A DNA stretch of 64,000 nucleotides from an uncultured Oscillospiraceae bacterium (GTDB lineage: Bacteria; Bacillota; Clostridia; Oscillospirales; Oscillospiraceae): the NCBI GenBank assembly GCA_947627325.1, contig CANQVO010000009.1, forward strand, positions 1-64,000, read 5' to 3'. This document shows positions 32,759 through 39,423 of this stretch, piece after piece. Numbering within the stretch: the first letter of the stretch is position 1; each line of letters opens with the position of its first letter. The position numbers and the translations under genes were made by a program. Below the pieces are notes generated by a model. It was not told the origin of the DNA. It ran no database searches and saw nothing but the letters and a program-made list of their open reading frames with translations.

Positions 32759-33903
32759 TGGAGGACCTTAAGGAACTGCGGGAGAAGATCGACGCCCTCG
32801 ACCGGGAACTGCTGGCCCTCTTTGCCCAGCGGATGGAGATCACCCAAAAGGTGGGGGAGTACAAGGCGGCCCACGGGGTCCAGGTGCTGGACCCCCAGCG
32901 GGAGCGGGAGGTGCTGGACAGCAAGGCCGCCCTGGCCCCCCCGGCCCTCCAGAGCGAGGCCCGGACCCTCTTTGAGACGGTGATGGCCCTCTCCCGCCGC
33001 CAACAGCGGCGGCTGGTGGAGCCCGACCAGCCCGCCTTTGCCCAGTACCTGGCCCAAAAGGCCAACGCCGGCGCGCCGGTGCGGGACCCCCGGGTGCTCT
33101 ACCAGGGCGTTCCCGGGGCCTACGCCGAGGAGGCCGCCGCGGCCTACTTCGGGGAGGACTGCCGCCGCCGGAACCTCCCCGCCTGGGAGGATATCTTCGA
33201 GGCGCTGAAAAAGGGGGAGGCCGACTACGGCGTGGTGCCCATCGAGAACTCCTCCACCGGCTCCATCAACCAGGTCTACGACCTGCTGGGCAAGTACGAG
33301 CACTTCATCGTGGGGGAGGTCAAGCTCCGGGTGCGCCACTGCCTCATGGCCCCCGCCGGGGTGGGGCTGGAGGACGTGACGGAGGTCTACTCCCACGAGC
33401 AGGGCCTGTTCCAGTGCGCCCCCTACCTCAAAGGCCACCCCTGGCGGCAAACCGCCCTATCCAACACCGCGGCGGCGGCCAAGTTCGTCGCCGAGAGCGG
33501 CAAGCCCTTCGCCGCCATCGGCTCGGAGCGGTGCGCCCGGCTCTACGGCCTCACCGTTCTGGCCCGGGACATCGCCCAGTCCGCCGAGAATTACACCCGC
33601 TTTGTGGTGGTGGCCCCCCGGATGGAGCTGGGGCCCGAGCGGGACAAGATCAGCGCCCTGTTCACCCTGCCCCACAAGGTGGGGACGCTCCACCAGATCA
33701 TGGCGGTGTTCGCCATCGGGGGGCTGAACATGATGAAGCTGGAGAGCCGCCCCATTCTGGAGAAAAGCTGGGAGTACCGCTTCTTTGTGGACTTCTCCGG
33801 CAACCTGCTGGACCCGGAGCTGGACCTGGCCCTCCGGGAGCTGGTGGAGTGCTCCACCGCCTTCCGGGTGCTGGGCAACTACCGCTCGGGGGAGGAGTTG
33901 TAG
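32758..33903 (+). CDS. pheA: Bifunctional chorismate mutase / prephenate dehydratase
   Basis: This fused 381-residue protein makes phenylpyruvate from chorismate. Residues 1-85 form an AroQ-type chorismate mutase (LREKIDALDRELLALFAQRM). Residues about 110-285 form the prephenate dehydratase domain, with VLYQGVPGAYAEEAA, GVVPIENSSTGSINQVYDLL and the Thr-Arg-Phe motif in NYTRFVVVAP. An ACT domain (about 297-370) with ESRPILEKSWEYRFFVDF gives feedback control by phenylalanine. Its ATG shares a base with the previous stop. tyrA is absent from this operon. Confidence 0.95.
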   Translation: MEDLKELREKIDALDRELLALFAQRMEITQKVGEYKAAHGVQVLDPQREREVLDSKAALAPPALQSEARTLFETVMALSRRQQRRLVEPDQPAFAQYLAQKANAGAPVRDPRVLYQGVPGAYAEEAAAAYFGEDCRRRNLPAWEDIFEALKKGEADYGVVPIENSSTGSINQVYDLLGKYEHFIVGEVKLRVRHCLMAPAGVGLEDVTEVYSHEQGLFQCAPYLKGHPWRQTALSNTAAAAKFVAESGKPFAAIGSERCARLYGLTVLARDIAQSAENYTRFVVVAPRMELGPERDKISALFTLPHKVGTLHQIMAVFAIGGLNMMKLESRPILEKSWEYRFFVDFSGNLLDPELDLALRELVECSTAFRVLGNYRSGEEL

Positions 33904-33906
33904 GTC

Positions 33907-34425
33907 GTGAAGAACCTGGTGCTCATCGGGATGCCGGGCAGCGGCAAGACCAAGATCGGCCAGTATCTGGCGGAAAAACTGTCCCTGCCTGTGCTGGACA
34001 CCGACGCCATGGTGGCGGAGGCGGCGGGCATGGCCGTGCCGGATATCTTCGCCCGGTACGGCGAGGGCCATTTCCGGGACCTGGAGAGCCAGGCGGTGGA
34101 GCGGGCCGCCCGGTCCGGCGGCGCCATCATCGCCACCGGGGGCGGGGTGGTCCTGCGGCCGGAGAACATGGCCGCCCTGGCCCAAAACGGCGTCATCTTC
34201 TTCCGGGACCGGCCCCCCGAGGCCATCGCCGGGGAGGACCACTCCGGCCGCCCCCTGGTGGGCGGGGACCGGGACGCGGCCCGGGCGCGGATCTTCGAGC
34301 TCTACACCCAGCGCCTGGCCCTCTATAAACGCTACGCCCACCACTACATCGCCCCCACCGACACCTACCAGGAGGCGGCGGAGCGGATCGCCGAACTCTA
34401 CCAAAAGGAGGCCATGGAGCCATGA
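33907..34425 (+). CDS. aroK: Shikimate kinase
   Basis: This 172-residue P-loop kinase phosphorylates shikimate. The Walker A is GMPGSGKTKIGQYLAE (about residues 8-23). The shikimate site includes DTDAMV (about 34-39) and ATGGGVVLRPENMAAL (about 76-91). A lid Arg lies near the RPLVGGDRDAARARI region (about 115-129). It starts at GTG 3 nt after pheA, and its stop overlaps the aroQ start (ATGA). Length and motifs are normal. Confidence 0.94.
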   Translation: MKNLVLIGMPGSGKTKIGQYLAEKLSLPVLDTDAMVAEAAGMAVPDIFARYGEGHFRDLESQAVERAARSGGAIIATGGGVVLRPENMAALAQNGVIFFRDRPPEAIAGEDHSGRPLVGGDRDAARARIFELYTQRLALYKRYAHHYIAPTDTYQEAAERIAELYQKEAMEP

Positions 34426-34853
34426 AATTCCTCATCATCAACGGCCCCAACCTGAACCTGCTGGGCCAGCGGGAGCCGGGGATCTACGGCAAGGGCACCT
34501 ACGCCGACCTCTGCGCCCTCATCCGGGACTACGCCCGGGAGAAGGGGGCCCAGGCGGAGTTCTTCCAGTCCAACCACGAAGGGGCCATCATCGACGCCAT
34601 CCACGCCGCCCAGGGGGTCTATGACGCCATCGTCATCAACCCCGGGGCCTACACCCACTACTCCTACGCCATCCTGGACGCTCTGAAGGCGGTGGACGTG
34701 CCCGCCTACGAGGTGCACATCAGCCACATCGACCGGCGGGAGCCCTTCCGGGCGGTGTCGGTCACCGCCCCGGCCTGCGTGGGGCAGTTGTACGGGCTGG
34801 GCTTTGAGGGCTATCTGCGGGCCATGGACCATTTTTTGGAGGGCGGCAAGTGA
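34422..34853 (+). CDS. aroQ: Type II 3-dehydroquinate dehydratase
   Basis: This 143-residue flavodoxin-like enzyme dehydrates 3-dehydroquinate. It contains INGPNLNLLGQREPGIYG (about residues 5-22; the catalytic Arg and Tyr), FFQSNHEGAIIDAIHAA (about 46-62), NPGAYTHYSYAILDALKAV (about 73-91) and EVHISHIDRREPFR (about 96-109; the catalytic His). The overlap GTGA at its end starts aroE. This gene makes the operon complete for the dehydration step without a type I aroD. Confidence 0.95.
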   Translation: MKFLIINGPNLNLLGQREPGIYGKGTYADLCALIRDYAREKGAQAEFFQSNHEGAIIDAIHAAQGVYDAIVINPGAYTHYSYAILDALKAVDVPAYEVHISHIDRREPFRAVSVTAPACVGQLYGLGFEGYLRAMDHFLEGGK

Positions 34854-35707
34854 ACATCACCCTGACCAACACCGCCCAAAAGCTGTGCGTCATCGGCGAC
34901 CCGGTGACCCACTCCAAGTCCCCCCTCCTGCAAAACGCCATGTGCCAGGCCCTGGGGCTGGACTACGTCTACCTCTGCCAGCCGGTGAAGCCGGAGCGGC
35001 TGGGGGCCTTTCTGGTGGCCGCCCGGGAGCTGGGCTACGCCGGGTTCAACGCCACCATGCCCTTCAAGGAGCTGCTCATCCCCTACCTGGACGGGCTGGA
35101 CCCCCTGGCGGAAAAGCTGGGCGCGGTGAATACTGTGTGTATAAAAGACGGGAAATTATACGGATATAACACCGATTGCCCCGGCTACGTGGCCGCCCTG
35201 CGGACGGGGGGCTTTGACCCCGCCGGAAAACGGGTCCTCCTGCTGGGGGCCGGGGGCGCGGCCAAGGCGGTGGCCCTGGGCCTGGGGGAGGCGGGGGCCG
35301 CCTGCGTGACCGTGGCCAACCGCACGGCGGCGCGGGCCCAGGCGGTGGCCGACCTGATCCCCGGCCAGGGGCGGACCGCGGCGTGGAACGCCGAGGCCCT
35401 GGCGGCGGAGGCGGCGGGGTGCGACCTCATCGTGAACGCCACCAGCCTGGGCATGGCGGGGCAGGGGGCGTTCGATGACCTGTCCTTCCTGGAGGCCCTG
35501 CCCCGGGGGGCGTGGGTCAGCGACCTCATCTACCACCCCGCCCGCACCGCCTTTCTGGCCCAAGGCGAGGCCCTGGGCCACCCCGCCGTCAACGGCCTGC
35601 CCCTGCTGACCCACCAGGCCATCCTGGCCCTGGAGAAATTCGCCGGGGTGGAGGTGCCGCCGGAGAAGGTGGTGCCCATCCTGGAGCCGCTTTTGACCCA
35701 GTCATAA
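34850..35707 (+). CDS. aroE: Shikimate dehydrogenase
   Basis: AroE reduces 3-dehydroshikimate with NADPH. The 285-residue protein has the substrate-binding domain with GDPVTHSKSPLLQNAMCQAL (about residues 14-33), the catalytic Lys region NATMPFKELLIPYL (about 66-79), the NADP Rossmann motif LLGAGGAAKAVALGLGEAGA (about 129-148), and DLIVNATSLGMAG (about 191-203). GTG starts inside the end of aroQ. It is the last gene of the core pathway. Confidence 0.95.
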   Translation: MNITLTNTAQKLCVIGDPVTHSKSPLLQNAMCQALGLDYVYLCQPVKPERLGAFLVAARELGYAGFNATMPFKELLIPYLDGLDPLAEKLGAVNTVCIKDGKLYGYNTDCPGYVAALRTGGFDPAGKRVLLLGAGGAAKAVALGLGEAGAACVTVANRTAARAQAVADLIPGQGRTAAWNAEALAAEAAGCDLIVNATSLGMAGQGAFDDLSFLEALPRGAWVSDLIYHPARTAFLAQGEALGHPAVNGLPLLTHQAILALEKFAGVEVPPEKVVPILEPLLTQS

Positions 35708-35729
35708 AGAGAGATAAGGAGTGTTTTTC

Positions 35730-35987
35730 ATGGTCTATACCTATACCCCCCACGGGGTCTGTTCCCGGCAGATCCGCCTGGAGATGGAGGACGGGGTGGT
35801 GAAGGCCCTGTCCTTCCTGGGCGGCTGCAACGGCAACCTCCAGGGCATCAGCGCCCTGGTCACCGGCAAGCGCGCCCAGGAGGTCATCCCCCTGCTGCGG
35901 GGCATCGACTGCGGCGGGAAGGGCACCTCCTGCCCCGACCAGCTCTCCCGCGCCCTGGAGGCCGCCCTGGCCCAGGAGAACGCCTGA
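35730..35987 (+). CDS. TSCPD domain-containing protein (TIGR03905 type)
   Basis: This 85-residue small soluble protein matches the short TIGR03905/TSCPD family: TYTPHGVCSRQIRLEMEDGV at the N terminus, FLGGCNGNLQGISALVTGK (about 28-46), and a C-terminal GKGTSCPDQLSRALEAALAQ (about 63-82). The TSCPD tetrad and several Cys residues may bind metal; the same motif occurs at the end of adenosylcobalamin-dependent ribonucleotide reductases. AAGGAG precedes the ATG at 35730. It ends the operon, followed by a strong terminator. Its role is unknown. Confidence 0.87.
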   Translation: MVYTYTPHGVCSRQIRLEMEDGVVKALSFLGGCNGNLQGISALVTGKRAQEVIPLLRGIDCGGKGTSCPDQLSRALEAALAQENA

Positions 35988-36012
35988 GAGACGGGATTTT
36001 CAAGGGAAAAGA

Positions 36013-36055
36013 ACGGCGGCGCGGCGCCCTCCCAGGCGCCGCGCCGCCGTGTTTT
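36013..36055 (+). terminator. Terminator of the aro operon
   Basis: A perfect 16-bp stem (36013-36028 with 36035-36050) has a 6-nt loop and is followed by GTTTT. Confidence 0.93.
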
Positions 36056-36062
36056 CGCACCC

Positions 36063-36078
36063 TGTGAAAATTTTCACA
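36063..36078. promoter_or_regulatory. CRP/FNR-type palindrome
   Basis: TGTGAAAATTTTCACA is a perfect 16-bp palindrome of the TGTGA-N6-TCACA form bound by CRP/FNR-family regulators. It lies about 55 bp upstream of the -35 box, a normal activator position. Confidence 0.6.
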
Positions 36079-36106
36079 AAGAGGGCGGAGCGGGGGAGGG
36101 GAAGCT

Positions 36107-36124
36107 TTGTTAATATTTTAACAA
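36107..36124. promoter_or_regulatory. Rex operator 1
   Basis: TTGTTAA-TATT-TTAACAA is a perfect match to the redox regulator Rex consensus TTGTTAA-N4-TTAACAA. It lies just upstream of the -35 box of the alcohol dehydrogenase gene. Confidence 0.88.
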
Positions 36125-36131
36125 AAATTTC

Positions 36132-36160
36132 TTGACATTCCCCCTGGGAGCGATTATACT
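36132..36160 (+). promoter_or_regulatory. Strong sigma-A promoter of the alcohol dehydrogenase gene
   Basis: TTGACA (36132-36137) and TATACT (36155-36160) with a 17-nt spacer, located between the two Rex-type sites. Confidence 0.9.
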
Positions 36161-36174
36161 TGATTTCAGTGAGA

Positions 36175-36192
36175 TTGATAATTTTTTAACAA
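36175..36192. promoter_or_regulatory. Rex operator 2
   Basis: TTGATAA-TTTT-TTAACAA has one mismatch to the Rex consensus half-sites. It lies just downstream of the start point, so a bound repressor would block elongation. Confidence 0.82.
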
Positions 36193-36227
36193 TCGCGCGA
36201 AAAATTTTTTCAGGAGGTAATTGAGGT

Positions 36228-37445
36228 ATGGCTAGATTTACTCTGCCCCGTGACCTGTATCACGGCAAGGGCGCTCTGGAGGCGCTGAAGAGCTTTGAGG
36301 GCAAGCGGGCGATCGTCTGCGTGGGCGGCGGCTCCATGAAGCGGTTCGGGTTTTTGGACAAGGCTGTGAACTACCTGAAGGAGGCGGGCATGGAGGTCGC
36401 CCTCATCGAGAACATCGAGCCTGACCCCTCCGTGGAGACGGTGATGAAGGGCGCGGAGAAGATGCTGGAGTTCCAGCCCGACTGGATCGTGGCCATGGGC
36501 GGCGGCTCCCCCATCGACGCGGCCAAGGCCATGTGGATCAAGTACGAGTACCCCGAGGTCACCTTCGAGGATATGTGCAAGGTCTTCGGTCTGCCCAAGC
36601 TCCGCCAGAAGGCCCACTTCTGCGCCATCCCCTCCACCTCCGGCACCGCCACCGAGGTCACCGCCTTCTCCATCATCACCGACTACGCCAAGGGCATTAA
36701 GTACCCCATCGCCGACTTTGAGATCACCCCCGACGTGGCCATCGTGGACCCCGACCTGGCCGAGACCATGCCCCAGAAGCTGGTGGCCCACACCGGCATG
36801 GACGCCATGACCCACGCCATCGAGGCCTATGTCTCCACCGCCAACTGCCAGTACACCGACCCCCTGGCCATCTTCGCCATCCGCATGATCCAAGCCGACC
36901 TGGTGGACTCCTACAACGGCGACATGACCAAGCGCGACAATATGCACAACGCCCAGTGCCTGGCCGGCATGGCCTTCTCCAACGCCCTGCTGGGCATCGT
37001 CCACTCCATGGCCCACAAGACCGGCGCCGCCTTTGCCGACCTGGGCGCCCACATCATCCACGGCGCGGCCAACGCCATGTACCTGCCCAAAGTCATCGCC
37101 TTCAACGCCAAGGACCCCGCCGCCAAGCGGCGCTACGGCGTGATCGCCGACGAGATGGGCCTGGGCGGCGCCAACGACGACGAGAAGGTGAAGTTGCTCA
37201 TCGCCTACCTGCGGAAGATGAACGACCAACTGAACATCCCCCACTGCATCCGGCACTACGGCGCGGACAGCTATCCCACCGACCAGGGCTTCGTCCCCGA
37301 GGAGGTGTTCCTGGAGCGGCTGCCCGAGATCGCCAAGAACGCCATCGGCGACGCCTGCACCGGCTCCAACCCCCGCCAGCCCAGCCAGGAGGAGATGGAG
37401 AAGCTGCTCAAGTGCTGCTACTACGATACGGAAGTGGACTTCTGA
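36228..37445 (+). CDS. Iron-containing alcohol dehydrogenase
   Basis: This 405-residue NAD(P)-dependent, metal-dependent class III alcohol dehydrogenase would reduce aldehydes such as acetaldehyde or butyraldehyde. The dinucleotide site is in IVAMGGGSPIDAAKAMW (about residues 88-104). Candidate iron ligands lie in HTGMDAMTHAIEAYVST (about 188-204) and NALLGIVHSMAHKTGA, HIIHGAANAMYLP (about 250-290). Codon use is very even and GC-biased, like a highly expressed gene. CAGGAGG precedes the ATG. The two Rex-type operators and the CRP/FNR-type palindrome upstream suggest redox-controlled fermentative expression. The physiological substrate cannot be fixed from sequence. Confidence 0.93.
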   Translation: MARFTLPRDLYHGKGALEALKSFEGKRAIVCVGGGSMKRFGFLDKAVNYLKEAGMEVALIENIEPDPSVETVMKGAEKMLEFQPDWIVAMGGGSPIDAAKAMWIKYEYPEVTFEDMCKVFGLPKLRQKAHFCAIPSTSGTATEVTAFSIITDYAKGIKYPIADFEITPDVAIVDPDLAETMPQKLVAHTGMDAMTHAIEAYVSTANCQYTDPLAIFAIRMIQADLVDSYNGDMTKRDNMHNAQCLAGMAFSNALLGIVHSMAHKTGAAFADLGAHIIHGAANAMYLPKVIAFNAKDPAAKRRYGVIADEMGLGGANDDEKVKLLIAYLRKMNDQLNIPHCIRHYGADSYPTDQGFVPEEVFLERLPEIAKNAIGDACTGSNPRQPSQEEMEKLLKCCYYDTEVDF

Positions 37446-37491
37446 TTTTCCCTTGACCAAGGCTCGCCCCTGTGGGCGAGGGGAAGACAAG

Positions 37492-37528
37492 AAAAAGCAC
37501 GCTGGCCGATTTTGGCCAGCGTGCTTTT
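37492..37528. terminator. Bidirectional terminator
   Basis: A perfect stem, AAAAGCACGCTGGCC (from 37493) with GGCCAGCGTGCTTTT, has a 6-nt loop. T runs on both strands serve the converging dehydrogenase and helicase genes. Confidence 0.93.
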
Positions 37529-37545
37529 CGCGCTTTATCAAGGGT

Positions 37546-38724
37546 TCAGGGGTTGTCCTCCACTTCCAGGAGGACGCCGTTTTCGTATTTCAGGGGGAGG
37601 ACGGTGTTCCGGGTGCCCCGCTGGATCTCGTCCATCTTCAGGGCCTCGGTGACGGTGGAGACCAGGGTGTAGGCCACGCCGTGGCGCTTGGCCCGGCCGG
37701 TGCGGCCGATGCGGTGGACGTAGTATTCATTTTCGTCGGGCACGTCGTAGTTGAACACCACGTCCACGTCGTCGATATCCAGGCCCCGGGCGGCCACGTC
37801 GGTGGCCACCAGCACCCGGAGCTTGCCCTCCCGGAACTGGGTGAGGACCTTCTCCCGGACCCGCTGTTGAATGTCGCCGTGGATGGCGTCGGCCTGGACC
37901 CCGGCCATCCGCAGGAGGGAGGCCAGGCGGTCGGTCATGTTCTTGGTGTTGCAGAAGGCGATGGCCCGCTCGTACCCGCCGGCGTCCAGGAGCTTGGCGG
38001 TGAGCTCCACCTTCTCCCCCCGGTCCACCTGGATGCGGTACTGCTGAATGTCCGGCTTGTTCTCCGCCACGGGCTGGACGGTGATCTCCACAGGGTCGCG
38101 CTGGTAGACCCAGGAGATATCCAGCACCTCCCGGGAGATGGTGGCGGAGAACATCCCCAGGTTGCGGCGGTGGGGGATGGCGTCCAGGATCCGGGTCACG
38201 TCCCGGATAAAGCCCATGTCCAGCATCCGGTCCGCCTCGTCCAGCACCACCGTCTCCACCTTGTCCAGCCGGACGGTGCGCCGCTTCATGTGGTCCATCA
38301 GCCGGCCAGGGGTGGCCACCACGATCTGGGGGTTCTTCTTCAGGGTCTGGATCTGCTTTTCGATGGGGGCCCCGCCGTAGAGGCAGACGGTGCGGACCCC
38401 CTCCTTGAAGGCGCACAGGTCCCGCAGCTCGTCCTGGATCTGGAGGGCCAACTCCCGGGTGGGGGCCAGCACCAGGCTGGTGACCGCCTCCCCCGCCGGG
38501 TCGGTGTGCTCCACCATGGGGATGCCGAAGGCGAAGGTCTTGCCCGTGCCGGTGGGGGCCTTGGCGATCACGTCCTTCCACGCCATGAAGGGGGGGATGG
38601 CCCCCACCTGGATGGGGGTGGCGGTGACGTAGCCCTTCTGCTCCACCGCCCGCAAGATGGCCGGGGAGAGGCCCATGTCCTTGTAGTCCTGTCTCTCGTT
38701 TACCAGTTCGCCGTTGACTTCCAT
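37546..38724 (-). CDS. DEAD-box RNA helicase
   Basis: This 392-residue ATP-dependent RNA helicase core has the Q motif (GLSPAILRAVEQKGYVTATP about residues 18-37), Walker A KAPTGTGKTFAFG (about 55-67), PTRELALQIQ (about 87-96), TPGRLMDHM (about 138-146), the DEAD box as VLDEADRMLDMGF (about 158-170), SAT in FSATI, and the C-terminal RGLDIDDVDVV, HRIGRTGR motifs (about 310-350). There is no long basic tail, so it resembles the short CshB/DbpA/RhlE-like forms. Transcription is from a minus-strand promoter at 38761-38789. It may act in cold adaptation or ribosome biogenesis. Confidence 0.93.
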   Translation of the reverse strand: MEVNGELVNERQDYKDMGLSPAILRAVEQKGYVTATPIQVGAIPPFMAWKDVIAKAPTGTGKTFAFGIPMVEHTDPAGEAVTSLVLAPTRELALQIQDELRDLCAFKEGVRTVCLYGGAPIEKQIQTLKKNPQIVVATPGRLMDHMKRRTVRLDKVETVVLDEADRMLDMGFIRDVTRILDAIPHRRNLGMFSATISREVLDISWVYQRDPVEITVQPVAENKPDIQQYRIQVDRGEKVELTAKLLDAGGYERAIAFCNTKNMTDRLASLLRMAGVQADAIHGDIQQRVREKVLTQFREGKLRVLVATDVAARGLDIDDVDVVFNYDVPDENEYYVHRIGRTGRAKRHGVAYTLVSTVTEALKMDEIQRGTRNTVLPLKYENGVLLEVEDNP

Positions 38725-38760
38725 GCAAAACTTCCCTTTTCATAAAAAATCGCAAGAAGT

Positions 38761-38789
38761 AGTGTACCACATCTGAGAGAGAAATGCAA
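38761..38789 (-). promoter_or_regulatory. Promoter of the DEAD-box helicase gene
   Basis: On the minus strand TTGCAT (38784-38789) and TACACT (38761-38766) with a 17-nt spacer. Confidence 0.75.
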
Positions 38790-38847
38790 ACCCCCGGTGA
38801 AAACGGAAAAAAGGGGGCAAAAACCGGCGGTTCGACGGAAATTTTCG

Positions 38848-38876
38848 TTGACAAGGGGGGAAACTTATGCTAAACT
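38848..38876 (+). promoter_or_regulatory. Promoter of rpsO-pnp
   Basis: TTGACA (38848-38853) and TAAACT (38871-38876) with a 17-nt spacer. The roughly 105-nt leader to rpsO is long enough for S15 autoregulation. Confidence 0.85.
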
Positions 38877-38988
38877 ATCTCCGCCTGTGAATTGGGCTGT
38901 CCCCAGCGTACCCTCCGCTGTGACCCGCGGCGTTCACCAGCCCCGGTCTCGGCCCTGGGCAAATTTTTTTGAAAGGTGGAATTTTTCC

Positions 38989-39255
38989 ATGATCCGCAAA
39001 GACCAGAAGACCGAAGTCATCGACGCCAACCGCATCCACCCCACCGACACCGGCTCGCCGGAGGTGCAGATCGCCATCCTCACCGCCCGCATCGGCCAGC
39101 TCACCGAGCACCTGAAGGTCCACATCCACGACAACCACTCCCGCCGGGGCCTCTACAAGATGATCGGCCAGCGCCGCAAGCTGCTGGACTACCTGATGAA
39201 GAAGGACATCGAGCGCTACCGCGCCATCATCGCCAAGCTGGGCATCCGCAAGTAA
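38989..39255 (+). CDS. rpsO: Ribosomal protein S15
   Basis: This 88-residue 30S subunit protein binds the 16S rRNA three-way junction in the platform. The family core is present: [20 protein letters not shown] (about residues 15-34), [20 protein letters not shown] (about 37-56) and [12 protein letters not shown] (about 61-72). The ATG at 38989 follows GAAAGGTGG. Followed by pnp in the classical rpsO-pnp order, with a hairpin between the two. Confidence 0.97.
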   Translation: MIRKDQKTEVIDANRIHPTDTGSPEVQIAILTARIGQLTEHLKVHIHDNHSRRGLYKMIGQRRKLLDYLMKKDIERYRAIIAKLGIRK

Positions 39256-39273
39256 AATCGAGAGCGTCAACCG

Positions 39274-39307
39274 CAAAGGGTGGTGTGGCTTGCCACGCCA
39301 CCCTTTG
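39274..39307 (+). promoter_or_regulatory. Stable hairpin between rpsO and pnp
   Basis: CAAAGGGTGG pairs with CCACCCTTTG, extended by GTGGC/GCCAC, giving a 16-bp rod with a 2-nt loop. No T run follows, so it looks more like a processing or stabilising element (RNase III-type substrate) than a terminator. Confidence 0.7.
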
Positions 39308-39330
39308 ACAAAATTCTCCCTCTTGTCTCC

Positions 39331-39415
39331 TTTGTTAGCAGTTGAAGGTAGGCCGACGAGATTCGACCCAGCTTCAAGTGCTAAGAGAGGGGCGGGGGGA
39401 CAACACAAAGGAGGA
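39331..39415 (+). promoter_or_regulatory. Structured pnp leader
   Basis: AGCAGTTGAAG (39337-39347) pairs with CTTCAAGTGCT (39372-39382) apart from one G-G mismatch, enclosing a 24-nt loop. This stem lies just ahead of the pnp ribosome binding site (AAAGGAGG). pnp leaders in other bacteria are cleaved at such stems for autoregulation. Confidence 0.55.
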
Positions 39416-39423
39416 AGATCCCC

